DNA of 64,000 nt from Chryseobacterium ginsenosidimutans (lineage in GTDB: Bacteria; Bacteroidota; Bacteroidia; Flavobacteriales; Weeksellaceae): the NCBI RefSeq assembly GCF_030823405.1, contig NZ_JAUSXC010000001.1, positions 3,207,001 through 3,271,000 of the forward strand, in the 5' to 3' direction. The translations under genes were made by a program, and so were the position numbers. The notes under the pieces were generated by a model. It saw nothing but the letters and a program-made list of their open reading frames with translations. It ran no database searches and had not been told where the DNA came from. Shown here piece by piece: positions 33,537-41,363 of this stretch; within the stretch, counting starts at the first letter, position 1; the number at the start of each line of letters is the position of its first letter.

Positions 33537-34649
33537 TTAATTAATAGTAATATTCATATTCATTCCCGCGCTCAGCTTATTAACATCTTCTTTTTTGTTG
33601 GAAGCTGTAAACTCTATTCTTACAGGAATTCTCTGTTGTACTTTGATGAAATTCCCTGTCGAATTATCCGTCGGCACACTTGAATACCTTGAACCTGTCG
33701 CCGCCGAAATCGCCGTTACCACACCTTCAAATTTTTGTCCGCCAAGCGCATCGGCCGTCATCATCATTTTTTCTCCGATTTTAATATTCGGCATCTGGCT
33801 TTCTAAAAAGTTGGCGGTTACCCATTTTTGATTGTTTAAAACAATAGTTGCCACCTGTTGTCCCGGCTGAATCAACTGTCCTTCAGAAATTGTTCTTCTT
33901 CCCATAATTCCATCATACGGAGCAGTAATTACGGTATAAGAGAGATTGATTTTCGCCATATCTAATGCTGATTTTGTTCTTTTGATTTCGGCATCAATAA
34001 TTCCGAATTTGCTTTTCACTTCGGTTGTAGAAAGATTGGCAGATTGTTTTTGATTAACCAACGTTTCGTAAGCTGCTTTCTGAGCATCATATTCGGTTTT
34101 TACCTGATCATATTGCTGTCTTGTCACCGCTTCAGAAGTCAGCAGGTTTTTATATCTGTTTAAATTCTGTTCAGCATTCCAAAGTCTTGCTCTTGCTCCC
34201 GCAATGTTAGATTCCATTACATTTACATTATTGGAAACCGTATTTACCGAAGAATTTGTCGCTATACGTTGAGCCAGCGCATTTTGATAAGCCGCTTCTG
34301 CCTGTCCCAATTGTGTTAAAATTTCACGATCATCCAAAATTGCCAGCGTATCTCCTTTTTTAACCTGCTGATGTTCAATAAATTTTATTTCTCTGATATA
34401 AGCCGAAACCCGCGTATTGATTGGGTTGATAAATTCCTCAACCTGAGCTGCTTCTGTATACGTTTTATCTCCGACATGAAAATATTGACGAACCAGCCAG
34501 TATAATCCAAAACCGATAATCGCAAATACCACAATATTTGAAATAATGGCTTTTAGCTTATTCTTTTTTCTTTCTTTTTTATTCGCAGTTCCGCCTGTAT
34601 TTGCAGGAGCCGATTGCGTATTTTGGGTATTTTGTTCCTTGTTTTCCAT
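33537..34649 (-). CDS. HlyD/EmrA-type membrane-fusion protein
   Basis: A 370-residue periplasmic adaptor. A short Asn/Gln/Lys-rich cytoplasmic tail precedes one membrane helix (about 33-51, AIISNIVVFAIIGFGLYWLV). The lipoyl-like half motif AYIREIKFIEHQQVKKGDTL (about 87-106) follows, then a long coiled-coil hairpin (about 115-220) and the second lipoyl half with ITAPYDGIMGRRTISEGQLI (about 240-259). It bridges the MFS pump and TolC. The start is 19 bases after tolC. Confidence 0.93.
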   Translation of the reverse strand: MENKEQNTQNTQSAPANTGGTANKKERKKNKLKAIISNIVVFAIIGFGLYWLVRQYFHVGDKTYTEAAQVEEFINPINTRVSAYIREIKFIEHQQVKKGDTLAILDDREILTQLGQAEAAYQNALAQRIATNSSVNTVSNNVNVMESNIAGARARLWNAEQNLNRYKNLLTSEAVTRQQYDQVKTEYDAQKAAYETLVNQKQSANLSTTEVKSKFGIIDAEIKRTKSALDMAKINLSYTVITAPYDGIMGRRTISEGQLIQPGQQVATIVLNNQKWVTANFLESQMPNIKIGEKMMMTADALGGQKFEGVVTAISAATGSRYSSVPTDNSTGNFIKVQQRIPVRIEFTASNKKEDVNKLSAGMNMNITIN

Positions 34650-34668
34650 TGTTTTTCAGTTTTTAAAA

Positions 34669-35979
34669 TTAAAGAGTTCCCGTAGATTTCAGAAGATTAT
34701 AATATTGATACAACACGTTGATTTCTGCATTTGCATAATCCAGCTCGGATTGTAATTTTTGGTTCTGCGCATCAATCATTTCTGCCTGTACCGCCAACTG
34801 ATTCAGATATTTAGCTTCTGTAATTTTATAGTTTTCTTCCGCTAGCTTTTTAGCATCATTAAGAATATCCGCCTGCTGAATTGATTCCTGATATTTAACA
34901 TATGCAGCATTCACCGTCATATCAATATTCTGCTGAGTGAGAGTCATTGCATCATTTGCCTGATTTTTCTGAAGCTCTCCCAATTTCACTCTTTCTTTCG
35001 TTTTATACAGATTGTCAATATTATAGCTCAGAGAAACTCCCGTCTGCCAACCGCTCGAATACATATCCAACACCGGATTTCTCGTCGTGATAGGTCTCTG
35101 TAAAGTATACCCTCCGAATCCTGCTACAGTCGGCATTTTATCGGTTTTTATAATTTCTATATTTTTATCTGCAACATCGATATTTGTTTTGGCAGACTTT
35201 ATTAACGGATTACTGTCGTGGGCAAGATTCATGTAATAATCCATGCCGATTCCGGAGTTTTTATCCGTTAATTCTTCAATCGGAATAATTTCTGTATCAG
35301 TCGGTAAACCCAAAGCAATACTTAAATTATAATTAAGGATTTTCTTATTGTTTTTTAAGGTTAAAATTCCCTGATCTAAGTTTTTGATCGCCAACTCACC
35401 CCGGATGACTTCATTTCGGGTAACCATCCCCTGCTGATAGAATTTCTGGATGTTTTTTAGTCGTTCCTGAGCCAGTTTTTTATTGTTCTGGAAAACTTCC
35501 TGCTGATTTAAAATTTTATAAACATCTAAATAATTGGATATTACCAAAAATTTCACATCCTGTTTATTCTTTTCAAAATCAAGCTCAGAAAGCTGCTCAC
35601 GAAGTCCTGCCAATTCAATAGACTTGTTCACCAATCCGCCTTTGAAGATGAGCTGAGTCGCCTGAACTGCATAAGAGCTCCCATAATGAGGCATCGGAAT
35701 AGTCGTAGAATTTGAAAAATCTTTGTCGATGGCGATCACATTTCCCAAATAAAACTGACTTGTAGAAGCTGTAATCGTTGGTAACTTCTGGAGTTTTGTA
35801 ACGTTTGTATTTTGTTTTGCAATGTCGATATTCTGTGCTGAAACTTTCAGCTGCTGATGATTTTGCACCGCCAATTCAGCGACCTCATTTGCTGTAAGCT
35901 GTTTGATTTCCTGTGAAAAAAACAGCGCAGGAAAGACTGCTATCACGAGTGACAGAGCTGTTTTTATTTTGTTTACCAT
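34669..35979 (-). CDS. TolC-family outer-membrane efflux protein
   Basis: A 436-residue outer-membrane channel with a signal peptide (about residues 1-22, FPALFFSQ). It has two repeats of the OEP fold with long helices: LTANEVAELAVQNHQQLKVS (about 28-47) and AAYVKYQESIQQADILNDAK (about 358-377), and conserved ITASTSQFYLG strands. It is the first gene of the efflux operon. Upstream lie a well-formed promoter and a perfect dyad over its -33 box, immediately after the AraC regulator gene. Confidence 0.93.
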   Translation of the reverse strand: MVNKIKTALSLVIAVFPALFFSQEIKQLTANEVAELAVQNHQQLKVSAQNIDIAKQNTNVTKLQKLPTITASTSQFYLGNVIAIDKDFSNSTTIPMPHYGSSYAVQATQLIFKGGLVNKSIELAGLREQLSELDFEKNKQDVKFLVISNYLDVYKILNQQEVFQNNKKLAQERLKNIQKFYQQGMVTRNEVIRGELAIKNLDQGILTLKNNKKILNYNLSIALGLPTDTEIIPIEELTDKNSGIGMDYYMNLAHDSNPLIKSAKTNIDVADKNIEIIKTDKMPTVAGFGGYTLQRPITTRNPVLDMYSSGWQTGVSLSYNIDNLYKTKERVKLGELQKNQANDAMTLTQQNIDMTVNAAYVKYQESIQQADILNDAKKLAEENYKITEAKYLNQLAVQAEMIDAQNQKLQSELDYANAEINVLYQYYNLLKSTGTL

Positions 35980-35999
35980 TGTACCTTATTTTACGAGTA

Positions 36000-36030
36000 C
36001 AAAGTTATGGCGATCAGAAACTCAAACAAA
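36000..36030 (-). promoter_or_regulatory. Promoter of the efflux operon
   Basis: On the minus strand, TTTG (36027-36030) lies 19 bases before TAACTTTG (36000-36007), the ideal Bacteroidota spacing. The -7 element ends 20 bases before the tolC ATG. Confidence 0.7.
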
Positions 36031-36038
36031 TGTTTGAG
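36021..36038. promoter_or_regulatory. Probable operator of the efflux operon
   Basis: CTCAAACAAATGTTTGAG is a perfect dyad (8-bp arms, AA centre) that covers the -33 box. Related bases recur at 36053-36061 (GTTCAAATG), so a second half site is possible. The adjacent AraC protein is the natural candidate to bind it. Confidence 0.6.
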
Positions 36039-36067
36039 AATTGGAAAAAGATGTTCAAATGTAAGAT

Positions 36068-36913
36068 TTATCCTTCAAACTGATTTCGATATTGCGACGG
36101 ACTTTCACCCAAATGCTTCTTAAAAAAATGCGAAAATGAGTATTGATCGCTAAACCCAAGAATTGAAGAAACTTCTGAAACAGGCTTATTAGAAGAGTTT
36201 AACAGCACTTTTGCCTCATTAATGACAATTAGAGCAATAATCTGACTGGCTGACTTTCCCGTAATCGTTTTAACCACCGATGAAAGATGTCTGGTTGTAA
36301 TCGATTGTCGTTCTGCATAAAATTCTACCGATCGTTCCGTTAAATGAAACTGAGTAATATCTGTCAGAAAAATAAAAACAATCTCTTCTTGTCTCGACAT
36401 ATGACTCATAGAACTATTGTCTTCCTTAGAAATAATACCCGCCATTTGATAACAAAAAACCGAAAAAAGATGTTCTACAATCTCTTTCTTGTAGGTCATT
36501 TCCGTTTCGGAATCCAAAATATATTTAAGAAAATTCACACTTTTCCAGACTACATCCATTTCATCCTGAAGAAAAGGAACTCCAATATTCATTTGCTGCC
36601 TAAAGTAACGATAGGTAATCAACCGATTAAATTTCAATGATAAAGCTGAGATAAATTCCCGTTTATAAGAAACCATTCGCGACTGAAAATCATCGCTTAC
36701 AGAAATCATTTCGTAAACAGTCTGCGGATCGGTCACCATAAACATATTGGCAGAAAGTTCAAGATCACTAAAATGCTGTTTAAGTTTTATAGTTCCCGAT
36801 TTAATAAATATAAATGCCGGATTATCAGGACGGAACGGCTTATCGACAGCGATTCTCTCGAAGATATTATGTTGCGTAAAAATCTCAACCCCGAATTTTT
36901 CTAAGACAGACAT
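36068..36913 (-). CDS. AraC-family transcriptional regulator
   Basis: A 281-residue regulator. The N-terminal 170 residues are a cupin-like effector domain (PAFIFIKSGTIKLKQHF at about 34-50). The C-terminal double helix-turn-helix ends with the AraC signature VSSILGFSDQYSFSHFFKKH (about 250-269), then LGESPSQYRNQ. It is encoded directly upstream of the TolC-HlyD-MFS operon in the same direction, so it probably controls the pump. Its own promoter is so close to its ATG that the mRNA may lack a 5' leader. Confidence 0.93.
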   Translation of the reverse strand: MSVLEKFGVEIFTQHNIFERIAVDKPFRPDNPAFIFIKSGTIKLKQHFSDLELSANMFMVTDPQTVYEMISVSDDFQSRMVSYKREFISALSLKFNRLITYRYFRQQMNIGVPFLQDEMDVVWKSVNFLKYILDSETEMTYKKEIVEHLFSVFCYQMAGIISKEDNSSMSHMSRQEEIVFIFLTDITQFHLTERSVEFYAERQSITTRHLSSVVKTITGKSASQIIALIVINEAKVLLNSSNKPVSEVSSILGFSDQYSFSHFFKKHLGESPSQYRNQFEG

Positions 36914-36917
36914 AGCA

Positions 36918-36949
36918 CAAATGTAAGCAAAGTCTTGAGTGATTGCAAA
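36918..36949 (-). promoter_or_regulatory. Promoter of the AraC regulator
   Basis: On the minus strand, TTTG (36946-36949) is 20 bases before TACATTTG (36918-36925), a full match to the Bacteroidota consensus. The -7 element ends only four bases before the ATG. Confidence 0.7.
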
Positions 36950-36983
36950 AATTTATTATTTTAGTGTTTTACAAATTTATACT

Positions 36984-37457
36984 ATGAGAAAGATTGATTT
37001 ATTATTTGCAGAATATAGTGAGAGCCACAGAAATGCAACCAACAAATTCATTCACTGGATCTGCGTTCCATTAATATTCTGGACGATTTTAGGATTTATT
37101 TCTCTTATTCCGTCAAAATCAATTGGCTTTATATATATTGGTGAAATCAGCTACGTAAGTCTTCTTGCTATGACTTTAGTAACTATATTTTATATGAGAC
37201 TTTCTTTTTTAATCGGTTTAATCATGATTTTTGTGATGACTTTAATGGAAAGTTTTGCCTATGGAATCAATATTCGTTTTAAAGAGAATTCATGGATGGT
37301 TTATCTCATCGTTTTCATTGTCACTTGGATCTTACAATTTGTCGGACATAAAATTGAAGGTAAAAAGCCATCTTTTTTTAAAGATTTACAGTTTCTTTTA
37401 GTAGGACCGATCTGGCTCTTAAGCTTTATTCTTAAAAAACTGGGAATCAAGTATTAA
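36984..37457 (+). CDS. Mpo1-like/DUF962 membrane protein
   Basis: I start at the ATG at 36984 (MRKIDLLFAEYSESHRNATN), which matches the family N-terminus; 15 more codons upstream are open but lack family similarity. The 157 residues have the conserved YxxxHxxxxNxxxHxxxxP pattern (His and Asn in SHRNATNKFIHWICVPLIFW) and four or five membrane helices. The yeast member Mpo1 is an Fe(II)-dependent dioxygenase in fatty acid alpha-oxidation; the same chemistry here is inference. The stop codon overlaps that of the convergent DUF2891 gene. Confidence 0.88.
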   Translation: MRKIDLLFAEYSESHRNATNKFIHWICVPLIFWTILGFISLIPSKSIGFIYIGEISYVSLLAMTLVTIFYMRLSFLIGLIMIFVMTLMESFAYGINIRFKENSWMVYLIVFIVTWILQFVGHKIEGKKPSFFKDLQFLLVGPIWLLSFILKKLGIKY

Positions 37458-38521
37458 TCTTCCAAAGCGTACACCGCAAAACTTGCCAGCCAATGATCTC
37501 CTCCATAATTTCCCTGGAAAAGTAGTGGAAGTCCGTTGTTTAAAAATACTGTTGATGTTTTCTGAAATTCTTTTTTCAAATGATGATTATCGGGAAGCGA
37601 TTTTGCAATTCCTTTCATACACCATGCTTTTGTGAAAGATAATCCGACTAAGTGAACTGTTTGATAATCGCTTAAATCACTTACAATTGGGATCTTTTCG
37701 ATGTTCTCCAAACTTCGTTTTTCGTAGAAATTATTTAACCATTTAACAAAATCTTTCTGAGGAAGAACTCTTCTCATCAGATCAGCAATTTCCAGACTTG
37801 GTGAAAAGAAATCTGAACCATCAGGCTCAAGATAAGCCGGAGTTTTTGTATTGTTTAAGTAAAAATATTTTGCTCTTTCTATCAACTGGTTTTCAAAATC
37901 CTTATCATGATTTGCTCTTGCCCAATCGAGTGCAAAAACCATAGCAAAAGCTGTATTCGGATGAACACCTGTCCTATTCGGATAGGTTTGTTTTGGCAGA
38001 TAAGTTTTCCATGAGCTTAAAATTTTATCTGTTAGAGGTTTTAAATTCTGATGCCATATTTTAGCTTTTGGATCGTCCCAGGTTGCCAATTCTTCGTCTA
38101 ATTTTAATAACCACGCCCATCCGTAAGTTCTTTCAAATGTTGTCGTTAATTGATATTTTGTAAAATAATCTGCTTCTGCCTGAAGATTTTCTTTTTTAAA
38201 TGAATGATCAAGTATATCTTCAATATCATTTGCAATTGGTAAATTAGGTTTTGTCTTTAAAAGTCGAACCAACATCCAATGCCCATGAACAGAGCTGTGC
38301 CAGTCGAAACAACCATAAAAGGCTGGGTGTAGATCTTTTGGACTTAAGGAAACTTCATTCGCAGTATTAATAATATGCGCTGTTTTGTTTGGGTACTCCT
38401 GATTGATGCAGTGAAGCGGTTTTTCAGATAGTTTGATCGCCATTTCGTCTGTTAACTTCGGAACTTCCTGCGCATACAAGAAAAATGGAGAAAATATAAT
38501 AGCTAAAAGACTCTTTTTCAT
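37454..38521 (-). CDS. Secreted DUF2891 protein
   Basis: A 355-residue protein with signal peptide MKKSLLAIIFSPFFLYAQ. The family hallmark is visible as HPAFYGCFDWHSSVHGHWML (about 64-83), with further conserved patches YGWAWLLKLDEEL and GVHPNTAFAMVFALDWAR. DUF2891 proteins are predicted alpha/alpha-barrel enzymes of unknown substrate, possibly carbohydrate-active because of the barrel. It converges on the DUF962 gene with overlapping stops and no terminator. Confidence 0.85.
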   Translation of the reverse strand: MKKSLLAIIFSPFFLYAQEVPKLTDEMAIKLSEKPLHCINQEYPNKTAHIINTANEVSLSPKDLHPAFYGCFDWHSSVHGHWMLVRLLKTKPNLPIANDIEDILDHSFKKENLQAEADYFTKYQLTTTFERTYGWAWLLKLDEELATWDDPKAKIWHQNLKPLTDKILSSWKTYLPKQTYPNRTGVHPNTAFAMVFALDWARANHDKDFENQLIERAKYFYLNNTKTPAYLEPDGSDFFSPSLEIADLMRRVLPQKDFVKWLNNFYEKRSLENIEKIPIVSDLSDYQTVHLVGLSFTKAWCMKGIAKSLPDNHHLKKEFQKTSTVFLNNGLPLLFQGNYGGDHWLASFAVYALED

Positions 38522-38677
38522 CCAATAAAAATATAAAATAATTTTATTTTTATTGACTTAACGAAACAAAAACATCAATAAGTACTTTTTTTTCATGAAT
38601 TTATAGTAATTACTAAAAACTTCACATCAAATATGAAATTAAGCATAATTTTTGATAGGATTCAGCAAAACTTATTC

Positions 38678-39556
38678 ATGAGAAAATTACTTTTACCTTT
38701 ATTTTGTCTAATTCTTATTAATTGCAACAAATCTCCTGACCACAAAGTAGACGCTAGCTTAGTTGATGTTATTCAAGAGGATAAAGTAGTTTCTGCGGCT
38801 ACAGAACCATCGCCACCGAATTCAATTTCAGAAAAGTCAATGCCTGATGATGAAGCTGACGACACTTCTGATTCACCAAATAAAATTGACACTATCTCCA
38901 AGAAAATCATCAAAAATGGTGATATGCGGATTCAGGTTGGTGATATTAAAAAAGCTCAGAATCAAGTAAATGAAATTATAAAAAACAACAAAGCGTATAT
39001 TCAGAAAGAAGAATTTCAAAATACGGATACAGATGAAAATCTGAATATTACCATCAGAGTTCCCCATAAAAACTTTGATCCTTTGGTAAATTCTTTTTCA
39101 AATGGAATCGGTTCTGTTTTGTCAAAAAACATTTCCTCAAGTGACGTCACAGAAGAATATACAGACGTTTCCATAAAATTAGCCAACAAAAAAATCTATC
39201 TTGAAAAGTATCGGGATATGCTTAAAAGCGCTGCTACGACAAAGGATATTTTAGAAATTCAGGAAAATATCCGTGAATTGGAAGACGAAATTGATGTTTC
39301 GGAAGGCAGACTCCGGTTTATTGATGACCGAGTGAATTACAGTACTTTGAATTTAAGTTTATACAAAGAAAAAGTAAGGAGCTTAACAACCTCAAATGTT
39401 GGTTTCGGAAGCCGTTTCGGAGATTCTTTAACTGAAGGCTGGAATAGTTTTGTAGCTTTTTTCCTTGGTGTGATTTCACTTTGGCCTTTCTTTTTATTGA
39501 TTCCTTTGATCATTTTTGTCTGGAAAAAATGGAGAATCAGAAGAAGAAAAAAATAA
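38678..39556 (+). CDS. DUF4349 lipoprotein
   Basis: I start at the ATG at 38678 (MRKLLLPLFCLILINC), which places a lipobox Cys at residue 16; the open frame from 38633 would bury the signal behind 15 polar residues. A low-complexity acidic linker follows, then the DUF4349 domain (KIIKNGDMRIQVGDIKKAQN to NYSTLNLSLYKE), which includes a coiled coil (DILEIQENIRELEDEIDVSE), and a C-terminal membrane helix with a Lys/Arg tail. Function unknown; an envelope role is likely from topology. Confidence 0.87.
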   Translation: MRKLLLPLFCLILINCNKSPDHKVDASLVDVIQEDKVVSAATEPSPPNSISEKSMPDDEADDTSDSPNKIDTISKKIIKNGDMRIQVGDIKKAQNQVNEIIKNNKAYIQKEEFQNTDTDENLNITIRVPHKNFDPLVNSFSNGIGSVLSKNISSSDVTEEYTDVSIKLANKKIYLEKYRDMLKSAATTKDILEIQENIRELEDEIDVSEGRLRFIDDRVNYSTLNLSLYKEKVRSLTTSNVGFGSRFGDSLTEGWNSFVAFFLGVISLWPFFLLIPLIIFVWKKWRIRRRKK

Positions 39557-39557
39557 A

Positions 39558-39590
39558 GAAAAATCCGAATATTGATTAATATTCGGATTT
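39558..39590. terminator. Bidirectional terminator
   Basis: AATCCGAATATT and AATATTCGGATT pair around a 3-base loop, flanked by A and T runs, between convergent genes. Confidence 0.85.
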
Positions 39591-39609
39591 TATATTTTAA
39601 AATTAAATT

Positions 39610-39987
39610 CTAAGCATTAAAATGATTTTTCACTGTTTCTAAAACCTGTTCATCAGACATTTGTTGTGCAGTATCTAAGGTAATATCCAAATTCTTGAAT
39701 TGAGCCGTATCTTGAAGATAATGTTTCAACTCCTCCTGAATTTGTCCCGGACCTGTAATATACACCTCCTGAGAATTCGTAAGTAGATGTTCTACCTCTT
39801 TAAAGAACTTTACTTTATTGGTTCTTTCAGCGTTGTTTCCTGCATTCTCACTTGAGTTACCATGCTGGATTTCTGCTTTTACAGGACTGCAAAGGAAAAA
39901 TTTAAATGCATTTTGAGCATCATGATTTTTTACAACTACAGCTTTTTCGCTATCAATCCAAAGTCCTGCTAATTTTTTTTCAGACAT
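39610..39987 (-). CDS. Small eRF1-domain-like protein (translational machinery protein family)
   Basis: A 125-residue soluble protein. It begins with GLWIDSEKAVVV and has EVYITGPGQIQEELKHYL (about 73-90) and a final MSDEQVLETVKNHF. This three-part pattern matches small bacterial proteins related to the third domain of eRF1/Dom34 (baeRF-like), as I recall them. Such proteins may bind ribosomes, but no function is demonstrated. The middle (about 40-56) is Asn/Glu-rich and variable. It stands alone on the minus strand. Confidence 0.6.
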   Translation of the reverse strand: MSEKKLAGLWIDSEKAVVVKNHDAQNAFKFFLCSPVKAEIQHGNSSENAGNNAERTNKVKFFKEVEHLLTNSQEVYITGPGQIQEELKHYLQDTAQFKNLDITLDTAQQMSDEQVLETVKNHFNA

Positions 39988-40059
39988 AATTTAATTTTTT
40001 AAAGTTATGTTGTACTATAGACAAGAATGATGCTAAGCTTACGTTAATGCATGTTAAAG

Positions 40060-40758
40060 TTATTTACCCAAAACAAATACAGCCGGAATTTTATGCAGTT
40101 CCGGCTTTTGTTTTTGCCATTCTTTGATGGTTTTTGTTTTGATAAATTCGTGTTCAGGATCGTTGATATTTGCTGCGATGCAAAGTTTAGTGTTCGGAGG
40201 TAAAAATTTACATAAATCTTCAAAAAGCGGATTGTTTCTGTAAGGCGTTTCCATGAAAATCTGAGAATATCCTGTTTTCTGAACCATATTTTCTAGATGC
40301 AGAATCTGCTTTTTCTTTTCCCCTTTTTCAATCGGGAGATAGCCATTGAAAGTAAATTCCTGGCCGTTGAAACCACTTGAAATCAAAGCTAAAATAATTG
40401 AGGAAGGTCCTGAAATAGGGATAACCCTAATATTTTTTTCATGACACCATTTTACAATCAGGTTTCCGGGATCGGCGATACATGGAAGTCCGGCTTCTGA
40501 TAACAATCCGAAATCTTGTCCATTTAGCATTCTGTCCTGAGCTTCTTTTATATCTGCATTTTCCGTGTATTTATCTAACAGAAAAAGTTTTAAATCTGAC
40601 TGTTTCTTCTCAGGAGCGAAAAATTTAACCACCTTTCTTGCAGTTTTTTCGTTTTCTACAAAAAAGTAATCAGTTTGCATGATGTATTCTTTGATAACAG
40701 GCGAAAAATGCGTGATAGAAGTATTTTCAGATAGATAAGCTGGAAGTAAAAAAAGCAT
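40060..40758 (-). CDS. RsmI-like SAM-dependent methyltransferase (tetrapyrrole-methylase fold)
   Basis: A 232-residue protein shorter than E. coli RsmI (about 286). The family core is clear: GLLSEAGLPCIADPGNLIVK (about 83-102), IPISGPSSIILALISSGFNG (about 116-135) and IFMETPYRNN. RsmI 2'-O-methylates C1402 of 16S rRNA. Because this copy is shorter and lacks the first SAM loop GNLGD, it may be the Bacteroidota paralogue with another target. It follows the phosphatase gene by 47 bases. Confidence 0.85.
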   Translation of the reverse strand: MLFLLPAYLSENTSITHFSPVIKEYIMQTDYFFVENEKTARKVVKFFAPEKKQSDLKLFLLDKYTENADIKEAQDRMLNGQDFGLLSEAGLPCIADPGNLIVKWCHEKNIRVIPISGPSSIILALISSGFNGQEFTFNGYLPIEKGEKKKQILHLENMVQKTGYSQIFMETPYRNNPLFEDLCKFLPPNTKLCIAANINDPEHEFIKTKTIKEWQKQKPELHKIPAVFVLGK

Positions 40759-40805
40759 TTTATAATATTTATGAAGATTGAAGTTAATTAAAAACTAAAA
40801 TAAGA

Positions 40806-41255
40806 TTATTGTAAGACCTGTTCAGCGATTTTGTTACAGCCTTTTTCTAACAACTGAAAAACGTTTTCAAAATCGTCCATTCCGCCCCAATACGGATCAG
40901 GAACTTCCGCATTTTCATGATCGCCTAAAACCTCCATGAATAAAGACACTTTTTGCCTTTGCTGTTCATTTTCTGTTTTAGAAATGACATCTTCAAAAAC
41001 ATCAATATCCATACAGTAAATTTTATCAAAATTTTTAAAATCTGCATTTGTAATGGGTCTTGATCTTTGTTTTGAAATATCAATATTATGATTTTCCGCT
41101 GTTTTTATTGCTCTTTTGTCCGGATGTTTTCCTTCGTGCATGGAAATTGTTCCTGCTGAATCAACAAAAAAGTTTTCAGGAACTTTCGTTTTCATAATTC
41201 CTTCTGCCAAAGGACTTCTACAAATATTTCCCAGACAAACCATCAATATTTTCAT
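40806..41255 (-). CDS. Low-molecular-weight protein-tyrosine phosphatase
   Basis: A 149-residue enzyme with the complete P-loop CLGNICRSP (nucleophile C7, R13) and the general-acid Asp in the VPDPYWGG segment (about 116-123). Family members dephosphorylate Tyr-P proteins or arsenate. The lack of ars genes nearby favours a phosphatase role. It lies between dnaA and the RsmI-like gene, all minus strand, but a terminator separates it from dnaA. Confidence 0.93.
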   Translation of the reverse strand: MKILMVCLGNICRSPLAEGIMKTKVPENFFVDSAGTISMHEGKHPDKRAIKTAENHNIDISKQRSRPITNADFKNFDKIYCMDIDVFEDVISKTENEQQRQKVSLFMEVLGDHENAEVPDPYWGGMDDFENVFQLLEKGCNKIAEQVLQ

Positions 41256-41309
41256 TGTTTTTGATTTAAAATTTAATGTCTAAACTTTAATAATAAGCAA
41301 AACTAAACA

Positions 41310-41341
41310 AAAAATGAAGAATAAAATTATTCTCCATTTTT
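41310..41341 (-). terminator. Terminator of dnaA
   Basis: AAAATGAAGAAT pairs with ATTCTCCATTTT with one internal mismatch; the minus strand then runs into a T-rich stretch. Confidence 0.65.
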
Positions 41342-41363
41342 GATATTTAAATTAAATTATTTC

